Source of the DNA: Nemertoderma westbladi
Taxonomy: Eukaryota > Xenacoelomorpha > Nemertodermatida > Nemertodermatidae
Length of the DNA stretch: 64,000 bases
Direction of reading: 5' to 3'
Assembly: GCA_032718475.1 (NCBI GenBank)
Contig: JAUCBJ010000045.1
Coordinates: forward strand, 38,527-102,526
Shown here: piece after piece, positions 11,812-21,878 of the stretch
Position numbering within the stretch: the stretch's first letter is position 1
Layout: each line of letters opens with the position of its first letter
Made by a program: the position numbers and the translations under genes
The notes under the pieces: generated by a model
What the model was told of the DNA's origin: nothing
Seen by the model: only the letters and a program-made list of their open reading frames with translations
The model's database searches: none

Positions 11812-11937
11812 GTCCTTCAATTAACGTACAGTATACTATGGGGATTGTCACACTCCCCGACAAAATATGCAAATAGTCTTTCAATTAACGTACAGTATAC
11901 TATGGGATTGTCACACTCCCCGACAAAATATGCAATT
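11812..11937. repeat. Two-copy tandem repeat, about 63 bp
   Basis: Two adjacent near-identical units contain tcaattaacgtacagtata and ttgtcacactccccgac, followed by aaaatatgcaa. It lies downstream (in element sense) of the integrase frame, where the 3' untranslated or LTR part would be expected. Confidence 0.75.
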
Positions 11938-12116
11938 ACGACAACTTATACCATTCCACCAATAACTGCAATATAGTTACAATAATGACAAAACATAAAT
12001 GTGACAATGCTGTACAATACAAATCTGTATCAATAATTATATGCAAAAATATCTCACTTATAGTTACACAGTCACAGTTACTTATTTGATGCACGACACC
12101 AACCCTACAGTTAGGT

Positions 12117-13829
12117 CTAGTTGTCAATTTCTAATGGGATAAGTCCTTGTACAGGTCGAGTGATAATTATACTGCTGATTTTTTTGCCTATTTTTGCAAT
12201 TTTTACTTTTACAGATCTGATACTATTATCACGACCATGTAAGAGCTCTACTATAATCCCTAGCTTCCATAATTGGCGCGGTTTCTTGATCTTAGAAGTA
12301 GTTTCATCCAGTAACACCACCTCACCAACCCTCGGCTGACGTGTCTGATATCGGCGAATAGAGTAATGCTGTCTAAGAGTTGTCAGATACTCGCGAGCCC
12401 AAATGTTCCAGAATTTATCTATCAATTGGTCTTTGTATTTGGTGCGTCGGGTCACATTCTCAGCATTCAATTCGTCATTAATATTATTACTGCTGATATT
12501 ATCTGTTTCAGGTCTTTCAGTGAGTCGCTTTCCGATTAATAAATGTGACGGAGTTAGAGGTTCCAAAATCTCGTCTGAATACACGTAAGTTAGTGGGCGA
12601 CTGTTAATTACACTCTCAACTTTTATCAATAAGGTATGTAACTCGTCGCTATTCAATAATGCGTTTCCTATCGACTTCCTCAATGCTCTCTTCACACTTT
12701 GCACTAGTCGTTCCCAGTACCCTCCCCACCAAGGGGCATGTTCACATATAAAGTTCCATTTGATATTTAAATTTGCTATATGGGTTTGTGTTTTCTTGGC
12801 TGTGAAATTACTTCCATTATCTGAAGTTATTGTTGCTGGATATCCCCTGCGACCAAAGAATCTATCTAAACCACGGATAGTAAACTCCGCATCTATACTT
12901 TCTTGTAATTCAAAATGTACCGCTCTAGACGAATTACATGTAATCAGAAGAATATGGCATTTTTCAATCAGTTCATTATTTCGAACATACATTGGCCCCG
13001 CTATATCCACACCGACATCATTAAATGCTAGACTTCCACTCACCCTATCCAGGGGTAAACAAGGTGTATCTGGGGGTGTGAATGCTTTTGCTTGTTGTTT
13101 GCGACATATAACACATTCATTTAATTGTTTCTTAATAATTTGTCTGGCCTGGGGTATATAAAACTTGTTTCTCAGTTGCACAAATGTATCACGAACTCCA
13201 GCATGTAATACTTCTGTTTCGTGACATTGTCTAATGATTAACGTCGTCAGATAAAGTTTTTTCGGTAGCAGTATTGGATCTTTCGCTGTTGTGGGCACCT
13301 GATATGCCATATCAATGCGGCCTTTGCATCTTATCAAGCCCTCAGCATCTAGGTATAAGTGAAGTTGATTGATTAAGTTTCTCACATAAGGCTCTTTGTC
13401 GCATTTTGTCGTCAATTGTGAAACAACTTCAGGATACATTTCTGCTTGAACTTCCTTTAAGCATAAAGTGCTTGCTTTGCTTCTTTCCAGAATAGTTAAA
13501 ACACCTAATTGTTTGGGGGTATCCTTCCCTATCCTTGCCTTCAGATTATTGACAAAACGGTACATCCATGCCACTACTTGAATCAGCTTATTGTAGCTGC
13601 TATAACGAAGTATTATTGAATCATGCACTTCGTTTGAGATAAGTAAGACTGACGGCATTTCTATTGGGTTCTTCAACTCTTTAAAAGCCTCTTCCTCAAT
13701 ATCTCTTGTCTCTATGGTTTTCGAAGGATAATCTATCACATTTGACACCCATTCCGGACCACACCACCAGATATTTCTGGCTGGGGAAGGTTGAATAAGA
13801 CAATGAGGCCATTGACATTTTACAATCAA
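12117..13829 (-). CDS. BEL/Pao integrase (with RNase H tail)
   Basis: The 570-residue frame would insert element cDNA into the genome. Residues 14-30 look like the end of Pao RNase H (NIWWCGPEW). The HHCC zinc domain has H203, H209, C239, C242. The catalytic DDE core has D275 (GVDIAGP), D337 (SDNGSNF) and E373 (YWERL). The C-terminal DUF5641-like domain spans about 470-565 (WNIWAREYLTTLRQHY, then VGEVVLL). All three catalytic acids are kept. The first nine residues come from a junction sequence repeated at 14991-15021, so the start is not native. It belongs to the inserted foreign element, in the same strand sense as copy 2, and is not joined to a reverse transcriptase. Confidence 0.88.
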   Translation of the reverse strand: MIVKCQWPHCLIQPSPARNIWWCGPEWVSNVIDYPSKTIETRDIEEEAFKELKNPIEMPSVLLISNEVHDSIILRYSSYNKLIQVVAWMYRFVNNLKARIGKDTPKQLGVLTILERSKASTLCLKEVQAEMYPEVVSQLTTKCDKEPYVRNLINQLHLYLDAEGLIRCKGRIDMAYQVPTTAKDPILLPKKLYLTTLIIRQCHETEVLHAGVRDTFVQLRNKFYIPQARQIIKKQLNECVICRKQQAKAFTPPDTPCLPLDRVSGSLAFNDVGVDIAGPMYVRNNELIEKCHILLITCNSSRAVHFELQESIDAEFTIRGLDRFFGRRGYPATITSDNGSNFTAKKTQTHIANLNIKWNFICEHAPWWGGYWERLVQSVKRALRKSIGNALLNSDELHTLLIKVESVINSRPLTYVYSDEILEPLTPSHLLIGKRLTERPETDNISSNNINDELNAENVTRRTKYKDQLIDKFWNIWAREYLTTLRQHYSIRRYQTRQPRVGEVVLLDETTSKIKKPRQLWKLGIIVELLHGRDNSIRSVKVKIAKIGKKISSIIITRPVQGLIPLEIDN

Positions 13830-13864
13830 GGTTTGGACATAAACAGCTACGTATTAACGCCCAT

Positions 13865-14610
13865 ATGAAGAGAATAATAAATCTACAGGTAGCCTGTATG
13901 AAAGTGGACGATTTAAGAAAATTGTATGATGAAGTCAATATTCAGATTAGAGGACTCTTGACACTTGGTCTATCAAGTGATACATATGGGGCCCTGCTTG
14001 TTGCCATCTTAGTGTCAAAATTGCCGGAAGAAATTATTTTAGAAATTTCGCGTGTTGAGAAGGGCGAAATTTGGGATATAAACGTTGTATTAAAAACATT
14101 AAGGGAAGAAGTTGAGGCAAGAGAGATTGCAGCACAACAACAGGAAAAAACAGATGTAAAACAGGCAGCCTGGAAAAGCTTCAATGGTGAAATTGGTACA
14201 GCATCGGCATTGTTAGAAAATAGCAATTCAAGATTTAAACCCGCTGTTGCTAGATATACACGTAGGCCGGATAATTGTGTGTATTGCGACAAAGCACATC
14301 GCAGTACTGATTGCGAACAATTCTATAATATGCAAAGCCGAATTGTGCGGTTGCAGCAATTAAATAAATGTTTTTCTTGTTTGGGGGAGGGACACATTGC
14401 TAAGGAATGTGCAAGGAAAATTAGTTGCATCATCTGCTCAAGGCCACACCATATTTCTCTGTGCAGTAGAGTTTCTGCGCCATTTTATGGAAAAGCCGAT
14501 GTAAAATATAGAACAAATTATGAGCGTCAAGGTCCAGGATATAATGTTGGGTTTGTTGAAAACTATCCAATTCCAACGCCACCTAGAGGGGAGATCAAGA
14601 ATGGTATATA
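13865..14610 (+). pseudogene. Pao Gag C-terminal fragment, inverted
   Basis: Plus-strand frame with the end of a DUF1759 Gag domain (VAILVSKLPEEIILEISR) followed by three zinc-knuckle motifs: CVYCDKAHRSTDC, CFSCLGEGHIAKEC and CIICSRPHHISLC. It opens head to head with the integrase frame ending at 13829, so it has been inverted relative to it. The frame runs on to 14692, but the sequence after about 14610 is antisense to a reverse transcriptase piece and not Gag. Confidence 0.75.
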
Positions 14611-14804
14611 TCAAGCCTGGTATTGTTCTAGTAGTTTGGGTTGTTTTTGCATCTTCTTTAATAGAGTTTCGTACCTACGCTCAGCTAGGTAATAATTATT
14701 AGGCAAATTAGCCTTTTGCGATGAAATCCATGGTAATTTAATTTCGTATCTTCCATTGATCATCTCTGGTTGTTCAATAAAATCTAAGTTAAAATGTGAA
14801 TCCG
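14611..14804 (-). pseudogene. Start of Pao reverse transcriptase, fragment
   Basis: Minus-strand translation gives INGRYEIKLPWISSQKANLP followed by NNYYLAERRYETLLKKMQKQ. This is the typical entry into Pao reverse transcriptase (R-Y-x-x-x-L-P-W, then L-P-x-N-Y and a charged helix). Only about 60 residues are present and the catalytic YxDD part is missing. Joined on its upstream side to an oppositely oriented integrase piece. Confidence 0.65.
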
Positions 14805-15021
14805 GATTGAAAAATGCCATATTCTTCTGATTACATGTAATTCGTCTAGAGCGGTACATTTTGAATTACAAGAAAGTATAGATGCGGAGTTTACTATCCG
14901 TGGTTTAGATAGATTCTTTGGTCGCAGGGGATATCCAGCAACAATTACTTCCATTATCTGAAGTTATTGTTGCTGGATATCCCCTGCGACCAATGAGGCC
15001 ATTGACATTTTACAATCAAGG
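14805..15021. repeat. Duplicated integrase pieces forming a palindrome
   Basis: 14805-14945 is an inverted copy of 12829-12969; 14944-14993 is a direct copy of about 12807-12856; 14991-15021 is a direct copy of 13801-13831. The first two overlap in the integrase gene, so they form a hairpin with 25 bp perfect arms (14920-14944 and 14967-14991, ggtcgcaggggatatccagc at the outer end). The last piece marks the return into copy 2 gag at 15022. Confidence 0.8.
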
Positions 15022-16930
15022 CCCCCCGCCGTCTCTCGTCCACCCATTCGACCGCCGAAGCAGGAGTCGCCAACGTTGTAGCGGGCGGACGAGGGACAAC
15101 GGGCGACAAATCATGAATATTTCGCTCGGGGTCCAGGACCTGAACTGTCTCCTGGGCAGTTCTACTGGGCATAGGTAGCTTAGTGCTGTGCAAAGGGAAT
15201 TGAGAAGTAGGTTCAGGGAGTACAGGTGTCTCTACGACCGAAAGGGTTGCTTCGGGAACAGGCCTAATTATTTCAGGCTCATCTACTATAGTAGGGAGTC
15301 TTTCTATTGTAATTATTTGGTCTGTGGGTTCTGTACTACCTAAGTTGGTGTTATTTAGTTGCCTTCTAACAGCTGGAGGCAAATCAGGCAATTTCTGACG
15401 GTGGAATGTTCTTTTACGTCTGCTTAGGTGAGATCTATTTCCCTTGCCTTCAGTATCGGTGGTATCGCCTTCCTCAGATGATGTATATCCCTGTCTTTTG
15501 GGAGTAGATCGATTCATCATCTGCATATTACTAGCTGTTAACTGTTTATTAACGTTGTCTTGTCTCTCTTGAAGATTTTCCAACTCTAGTTGGGTTGTCT
15601 CTTCAGATGCCCTCCGTTCTGCTTCTGCCACTGCTATTTTTCTTTCCGCTTCGGCCGCCTTTCTTTCGGCTTCTACTGCTGCAGCTGCCGCTTTTGCCTC
15701 TGCCGCTGCCGCTTTTGCCTCTGCCGCTGCCTCTGCCGCTTTCTTTCTATCTTCTATACGTTTTTTCTTTACTTGTTCTTCTTGAACCTTAACGATGCGG
15801 AGTTGTTCATCGAATTTAGCTTGATTAGCCGCTAACCTATCCACGTCGATGGCGTCAAGCACACGCTGTGCTCCTTCACTATTAGGGCTAAGTCCCTCTA
15901 GTCTTCTCCGCAACTCTTCATCACCTACAAAACGTTGATAGTCTGACAGATAGATGTCAATGGCATCCCTCTTATGCGGTTTCTCTGCCATCGCTTCACT
16001 TTCCACTTGGGAAAAAGTAGCGTCTGTTGATTCTCCATGGGTTGAGCGCTCCTCCAGTTGATCTTTCCACTGAGCTGTTCCTTGAACCTGGCGACTCACC
16101 CGTTGAAACCAAGTCTTTACGGCAACTTGCAACGACGTGTCTTGTCTTCTTTTAGAAGCCTCTTCAAAGGCTGATAATATTAGCCTGATTCGCAGAATTC
16201 TTTCTCTAACTTGATAAAGCAGTTGTCCCTGCTCTTGAGGTCCTAGAGGTTGTTGTAACAGTTGTTTTTCTACTCGCTCCATAGAGCTGAAGAATCCCTG
16301 TGCGTATCCGGCTGCGGACCTCTTCCACACAGCTGGATCGATGGTTTCCTTGGCTACTCCCATCCGGTGTATGTCTTCCCAGGCAGCTTCTGATAAATCA
16401 AACGGGAGTCCGGGTCCGGGGAAGTTCCATTGCGACTCGACCATAGATTTCAGTTCTTCCTTTGTGTATCCTGCATAACTATCTTTAGTTGAGCGCTTAC
16501 TTCGCGCCCAATCGATCTGGTGTTCTTCCACCGCGATCAATAACTTGGTGAGTACGGCTGCAGGAAGGATGAGAAGTGGATCCGAATAAACCGCATCCGT
16601 CATCCTTGCTCCGCGCTCGGGTGTCAGTTCTACAGTATCTTCACTACTGGAGCTGTCGGGCCGCTGAGAAATAAGTTCTTGGCTCACGGGTTGTTGCTGT
16701 TCCGCTGCTTCTTGGTCCCGCTTGACCTGGGCTCGAGTGCCTATGATAGACCTACGATGTTGGACCAGCCTAGGTTCTGTTATTACTACTGGAGGGATGA
16801 CTTTCCTCACAGTGGGAGGTGAACTGAACTTAGGACTAGACGGTTCTACACCCTTATCTGAGTCGCAGATAGTTACATCTAATACACTGTCTGACAGGTT
16901 CTGCTTAGTATCAGACATGTTTGTTTGCAC
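14954..16930 (-). CDS. BEL/Pao Gag N-terminal half, copy 2
   Basis: N-terminal Gag of copy 2, native from 16930 down to 15022; the last residues (LIVKCQWPHW onward) come from the inserted junction. The ATG at 16928-16930 gives MQTNMSDTKQ; the second Met matches the copy 1 start. Residues about 100-300 include a 165-residue module absent from copy 1 (WARSKRSTKDSYAGYTKEEL, ending near QLEERSTHGEST). Residues about 385-470 form an Ala/Glu/Lys-rich coiled coil. Then follow a TSSEEGDTTDTEG linker and a Pro-rich tail. In copy 1 this half is continuous with the DUF1759 part; here a 3.4 kb insertion separates them. No enzymatic motif is expected or seen. Confidence 0.8.
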   Translation of the reverse strand: MQTNMSDTKQNLSDSVLDVTICDSDKGVEPSSPKFSSPPTVRKVIPPVVITEPRLVQHRRSIIGTRAQVKRDQEAAEQQQPVSQELISQRPDSSSSEDTVELTPERGARMTDAVYSDPLLILPAAVLTKLLIAVEEHQIDWARSKRSTKDSYAGYTKEELKSMVESQWNFPGPGLPFDLSEAAWEDIHRMGVAKETIDPAVWKRSAAGYAQGFFSSMERVEKQLLQQPLGPQEQGQLLYQVRERILRIRLILSAFEEASKRRQDTSLQVAVKTWFQRVSRQVQGTAQWKDQLEERSTHGESTDATFSQVESEAMAEKPHKRDAIDIYLSDYQRFVGDEELRRRLEGLSPNSEGAQRVLDAIDVDRLAANQAKFDEQLRIVKVQEEQVKKKRIEDRKKAAEAAAEAKAAAAEAKAAAAAVEAERKAAEAERKIAVAEAERRASEETTQLELENLQERQDNVNKQLTASNMQMMNRSTPKRQGYTSSEEGDTTDTEGKGNRSHLSRRKRTFHRQKLPDLPPAVRRQLNNTNLGSTEPTDQIITIERLPTIVDEPEIIRPVPEATLSVVETPVLPEPTSQFPLHSTKLPMPSRTAQETVQVLDPERNIHDLSPVVPRPPATTLATPASAVEWVDERRRGALIVKCQWPHWSQGISSNNNFR

Positions 16931-19700
16931 AGTTGAATGCCTACTGCTATATTACAGTTTAAGCAAGTCTAGTAATTCAGTATTAACTGCTAGCCTAGTA
17001 ATTAATTACCGATACTGCTACTCAGTGTAGCGTGATATATAATATATTAGTATACCGGTATGCTTATAGTATATATAAGTATTATTACAGACTAGTTTTT
17101 TCACAGAAACCGGTATATAATTTTAGCACAAATATATATAAATATATAATAGGCCTATCGTGGATACCGGTATGCAGTTTACACTTATAGTATATATAAG
17201 TATAATTACAGACTAGAATTAATTACAGAATACCGGTATGATTTCAGCACAAGTATATAAATATATAATAGGCCTATCGTAAATACCGGTATATCAATTA
17301 TTTTAAATAATTGAATTTCTGAATTTTAAGGGTTACTTGGTTACTTTAACTTACTTTATTACCGTTATTTAAGCAGTAGTCCAACTGATATTGAGACCTA
17401 ATTATTGTATGGCAGGCCTACTATTTATAAATCGTTTGAGTTGATTTATAATATATATACCCGTTTAATGGGTTTTGTCAATGTTGAAATAAATGTTATT
17501 ATTTCTGGGGGAGTCACTACACATAAGCTGTGAGCTCTCAGTGGAGTGCTACTTGTTAGACACTAAAACAAATAATTCTAATTTACCTAAGTTACTTAAT
17601 ACTACAAATTACGTACAATTCGGGTTGAGATTACAATCTCTAAATAAACACAAAAATTTACAAAAACACAAAATACGAATTTTCAGGGTAATTTTACAAG
17701 AAGTCTACAAACCAGCCTAACAAAGGGTTAGAATTCTGGTTATTACAACGGACAGGGTACTGCGGTATTTGAAAATAATAAGTAGTAGTAAATATACTGC
17801 GTTGTCCAGATAGGAAAATACCACCGCCTGACGACCTATAGCCGTATCGCTATAGGTACTACGTTATGTATCACGGAGTGTTCCTACCTAGAAGTTAATA
17901 GAGCTAATCGAACGTGCCTATCAACCACTTTACAACACAAATATAATGCCTACACTAATTACTTTCGGAAAGCACTGTACACTAAACCCTAAATTAGGTA
18001 CGAGTACTTGTACAACATATAATCAGTAGTTAAATATACTTGAACAGCTAAAAGAACCACGGCATCTGCTGGAGTGACCGGTGCACAAAATCACCAGTCT
18101 TTACCTACGCCAAGCAGCCCGTGTAGTACCGGGGTTAATTTAACTATAGCGTGTATTTACTGTATGTATAACAAACACAATTATTGTAGGAACAAACTTG
18201 GGGAATGAATGTTGCGAATAATCGCATAAACTCTGAATAATAAATATTACGCTACGCGTACAAACCACTCAAACAAAATGCAGACCAAATACTGACAGAC
18301 TACTATCAAGCCTAAACAAACTACGGTATATGCAGACTCCGAAATGATTAAGTAGTATGCGTTCTAACCCAGTAGTACGACTTATTCTTTAGATGGGGGT
18401 TTACCTTACAGCGATGGCTGCCCCTACTTCCTAACCGTTCTTTATCGGACAGATGCTTTGCACACACCGAAATTTCCTCAAACCCAACAACAGCCAGACA
18501 ACTATCCAGCCTACAAATTATCTAAATAAAATTATACGCTACCCGTACAGACTACACAAACAAAGTACAGACCAAACGCTAGTCAACTACTATCAAGCCT
18601 AAATAAACCACAGGACATGCAGACTCCGAAATAGTTAAGTAGTATGCGTTCTAACCCAGTCAGCCAGTAGTACGACTTATTCTTTAGCTGGGGGTTTACC
18701 TTACAGCAATGGCTGCCCCTACTTCCTAACCGTTCTTTATCGGACATACACTCTACATGTACTGTAATCCGTTCAGACCTAATCAACAGTTAGCCAACAA
18801 TCAAGCCTAGAAATTATCTGTACAATCTGAGCAGGGTTACACACCTTCTGCTCAATATCAACCTACTAGTAAATAAAACTGGCAGAAATAAGTAAACTAT
18901 ACAAAAGAATGAGGGGTGATCAATCCCTATTCCCCTGGCAGCCTACAGTATACAATAGATCACAATCGAATAATACTGCTGTACCTGTACTGTTGTAGGT
19001 ACCGGTCCGGATGATCAGGCAGTCAGGCCTACTGGTTACCGGTCGACCGGTACTTTCGACTAGATTGCTTACACCGCAATCCAGAAGCAATATCTGTTAT
19101 TGTTTGCGCTTTTAAAGACCTTTGACAGTTTAACCTGCCAAAATTAGAATGTCCTTTGGATGATAGATAGTCTTTAGCCTATGACGAGTATTTGATACAC
19201 TACATTAGCCGAAGCCAGTCTATGCGCAATCATTCACCCGTTGGATATACCCGGGAGACTGAGTTCGGGGCTTAATGATTGATGGTGTAAGCCTACTGTA
19301 TTATTCGACTGATCGTAATATATAATCTCTGACAAATATTATTCACTTTCGGGAAATATTAACAGTTCCTTTAGGACGTGGCGCTCTAAATATATAAACA
19401 GAGTTATGACTTAAACCAGACACAACGAAAAGGCTATAGATTCACATATATGGCGCATTCTTTAGGAGATGCTTTGTTATCAGTTACACTCATACACAAT
19501 GCTGCACAATACTGCACACTAATCTGCCAACCTTCACTAAATTTGGTCACGTATAAAGAGAGCAACAGACAATTTATGTTGGGCATATGAAATAGCATTA
19601 GATTCACTTCAAACCACTCAACATACATAGGTCGCAATCGTTTATCTGTAACCGGTCTCTCTAACCTTTAGTATATCAAGAAGGTGGGGTGTCTGACTAT
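16931..19700 (-). mobile_element. Leader/LTR region of BEL/Pao copy 2, first part
   Basis: Homologous to 2535-5400 of copy 1, including ACCGGTAT motifs (17050-17290), the actgatattgagacctaat block, and the tandemly duplicated segment around 18300-18540 and 18590-18830. It is cut at 19705 by the nested LTR element and resumes at 31481. No gene was seen. Confidence 0.7.
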
Positions 19701-19705
19701 TGATC
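19701..19705. repeat. Target site duplication, left
   Basis: TGATC directly before the 5' LTR equals 31476-31480 directly after the 3' LTR. Five bp fits LTR elements of the BEL/Pao and Gypsy kinds. Confidence 0.9.
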
Positions 19706-20244
19706 TGTTAGCTTATTCAATCCCGCCAACACCCCATAAAGTTATAAGCCGATAAGCAATATTGGGAGCCACGAGATTGGGCAATTAACCAACTCGTGCC
19801 ATCCCAATAAGAGTGGGAAGGAAGCACACAATAGAGGTTCAGGGGCCAAACCCCTAACCCAGAGAGAACAGGTGGAGTGAACGGGAATACTCCACGGGGC
19901 GCCAACAAGGGTAACAACCAATCAGAGGGGGGCAAGGCATCGATTAGGTAGTAATTAGGCCAACCGTGCAGTATAGCCACTTGGCAGTAATATTACCTAT
20001 TCAGTCATCTCAGTGCAGCAGTGCTAGCGTAGGATAATAGTTAATTAGTTTAGTTAGGGGAGCACGGGACTTTAGTTACCGTATCCCGCCTACCGTATAA
20101 TTCACAATATATCTATATCCTATAACCTATTATTATACACCGAACTTCAGAACTCATTTAACTTCATTCACTCTTTATACACGGCGGGGACGCGTAAACT
20201 GAATACCAACCGGATAAATCGGGATCCTCCTGGATCCCGTCACA
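19706..20244 (+). repeat. 5' LTR of the nested element
   Basis: Starts TGTTAGCTTATTC, ends GGATCCCGTCACA. By eye it differs from the 3' LTR at two positions (gaggttcag versus gagggtcag; aactgaata versus aacttaata), which points to a recent insertion. An AT-rich tract with tatctatatcc (near 20109) and a tcactctttatac string are candidate promoter elements, not certain. Confidence 0.95.
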
Positions 20245-20324
20245 GTAACTAAATCCGAGCTGCCGCCCCAGTTAAACTCTAAGAACTACACTGCCAGCTA
20301 GCCGAACTCCACCGACCAGACGAG

Positions 20325-21878
20325 ATGAGTGAATCGGGCGAGACACCGACGCGGACCCCGGACGAAGATCAAACGATCCGCGAGGCCGCGACCAAACGAT
20401 ACAGGCCCACGACGCCGGAGCCATCGATAACGGGCGAACCGGAAGCACAGGACGAGGAGGGCCTGGAACCCGAAGTCGAGCCAAGAGGAAGAGAGAGGGA
20501 AACGAAGAGAGACGGAGATGAGTCGACACAGGACGGAGATCGGCGCACTGATGTCGCCGGCCAGCTACAGGCCGAGGGCGACGAGCGGCCCACCGAAACG
20601 GCGACGGTGGGGCCGACGGTGCAACGCCGGACGCAAAGAGACGGAGGAGAGATCGGTACCGATGTCGCCAGCCAGCTACAGGCCGAGGGCGACGGACGGC
20701 CCACCGGAACGGCAACGGTGGAGCCGCCGGTACGATGTCGAACCCGGAGGGACGGAGGAGAGGTCGGCGACGAAGACGTCGGGGTTTCTGAGCGACTTCG
20801 ACGGGCCTACAACGCGACCCGGAAGCTGATAAACGACGCCAAGAAGGAAGGGGCGAAGGTAGACGAGGTGAGACTGAGAAAGCGACTAGGTGAGTCGGAT
20901 AGACACTTAAATTACCTAATACGTTTTGGGCAGAGAGAACTAGCCGGGGAGAGAGCAAAAGGGATTGCCGGCGAACTGTCTGAACTATGGGAGTGTGGGA
21001 GTATGGAACCTAGCGTAGCGCCAGTGTACATAGGGCCATACTTGGTCGATGCCCGGGGAGTAAAATTAGTGGGTTGGAGGGGACCTGAGGGGGGCGAATC
21101 CGAGGTTAACCCCGAGGATTCGGCCTCGTCGGTCGGAGAAAGTTCCGGGAAGCGGGGGAAAGTTAGTAGGTCGGGAAGGCGGAGGGGGTCCGTCGCAACC
21201 GATAAGTCTGCTACATCCTCCGCGAAAGGAAGAGTGGTGAGAGAGATAGGTGCTGCATACCGTCTCGACGTGGCAGAGCAAGGTCAGAAGGAAATGGAGG
21301 AACGGCTAGAGGAGGGGAGAGCGCGGTTAGCGAGGGAAGCGGCATTGATTAAAGAGGCCGGAGAGAGGGTCGAAAGGGCTTTGAGGAGCCTTAGGGAGAG
21401 TGACGAAATAGAGGAAAATGAGTGTAGAGAGCGTGAGGCAAGGGAGGAAAGGGAACGCAGAGAGCGTGAGGCGAGGGAGGACGAGGAACGCAGAGAGCGT
21501 GAGGTGAGAAGGGAAAAGGAACGCAAGGAATATGAGGCGAGAAGGGAAAAGGAACGCAAAGAGCGTGAGGCGAGACGAAGGGAGAGCGCTAGGAGTGTAG
21601 TAGAGTCGGCCAGACGGGACAGCCAGGAGAGTGAGAAGAGAGGGGCAAAGGCTGAGCGAGAGCTAAGGGAATTAGAGAAACGCCAAGGTGAATGGGCAAA
21701 AAATAAGATTAGACGGGCGCACGAGCTGGAACTGGTCCGAGTGTTGCCGTCTGAAAGCGGGGCCGGCTCGAGTATTTTTGAGGAGCCAGGGGCCGTAGAC
21801 ACGTTCATTAATACCCCACTGACAGGGACCGCACGACAGACCCAAAACTGGTGTGACCGTACGGGCGGGGGGGGGTAA
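20325..21878 (+). CDS. Coiled-coil N-terminal Gag-like protein of the nested element
   Basis: A 517-residue frame from an ATG 80 bp after the 5' LTR (MSESGETPTRTPDEDQT). Residues 70-150 hold a two-copy repeat of about 38 residues (TDVAGQLQAEGDERPTETAT and TDVASQLQAEGDGRPTGTAT). Residues about 365-450 are an almost uninterrupted Arg/Glu coiled coil (REAREERERREREAREDEE). It ends in a Gly run made by nine G (21867-21875) followed by TAA. The next frame opens directly over this G run, so this may be the first third of one long Gag read through a frameshift. No catalytic motif. In layout it corresponds to the coiled-coil N-terminal Gag of copies 1 and 2, with no obvious sequence identity. Confidence 0.75.
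   Translation: MSESGETPTRTPDEDQTIREAATKRYRPTTPEPSITGEPEAQDEEGLEPEVEPRGRERETKRDGDESTQDGDRRTDVAGQLQAEGDERPTETATVGPTVQRRTQRDGGEIGTDVASQLQAEGDGRPTGTATVEPPVRCRTRRDGGEVGDEDVGVSERLRRAYNATRKLINDAKKEGAKVDEVRLRKRLGESDRHLNYLIRFGQRELAGERAKGIAGELSELWECGSMEPSVAPVYIGPYLVDARGVKLVGWRGPEGGESEVNPEDSASSVGESSGKRGKVSRSGRRRGSVATDKSATSSAKGRVVREIGAAYRLDVAEQGQKEMEERLEEGRARLAREAALIKEAGERVERALRSLRESDEIEENECREREAREERERREREAREDEERREREVRREKERKEYEARREKERKEREARRRESARSVVESARRDSQESEKRGAKAERELRELEKRQGEWAKNKIRRAHELELVRVLPSESGAGSSIFEEPGAVDTFINTPLTGTARQTQNWCDRTGGGG

Larger units (their letters stand above)
11587..15021. mobile_element. Scrambled Pao retroelement fragment inserted in copy 2 gag
   Basis: Copy 1 is continuous across the point (about 1075-1085) where copy 2 carries these 3.4 kb, so this is an insertion. 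It contains pieces of a different Pao element in mixed orientation: integrase (minus), Gag C-terminus (plus), start of reverse transcriptase (minus), an integrase piece (plus), the same integrase piece again (minus), and a 31 bp repeat of 13801-13831. No LTR pair or clear target duplication is seen. The chain of short reoriented pieces with small overlaps at junctions suggests template switching during reverse transcription; that is inference. Confidence 0.7.
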
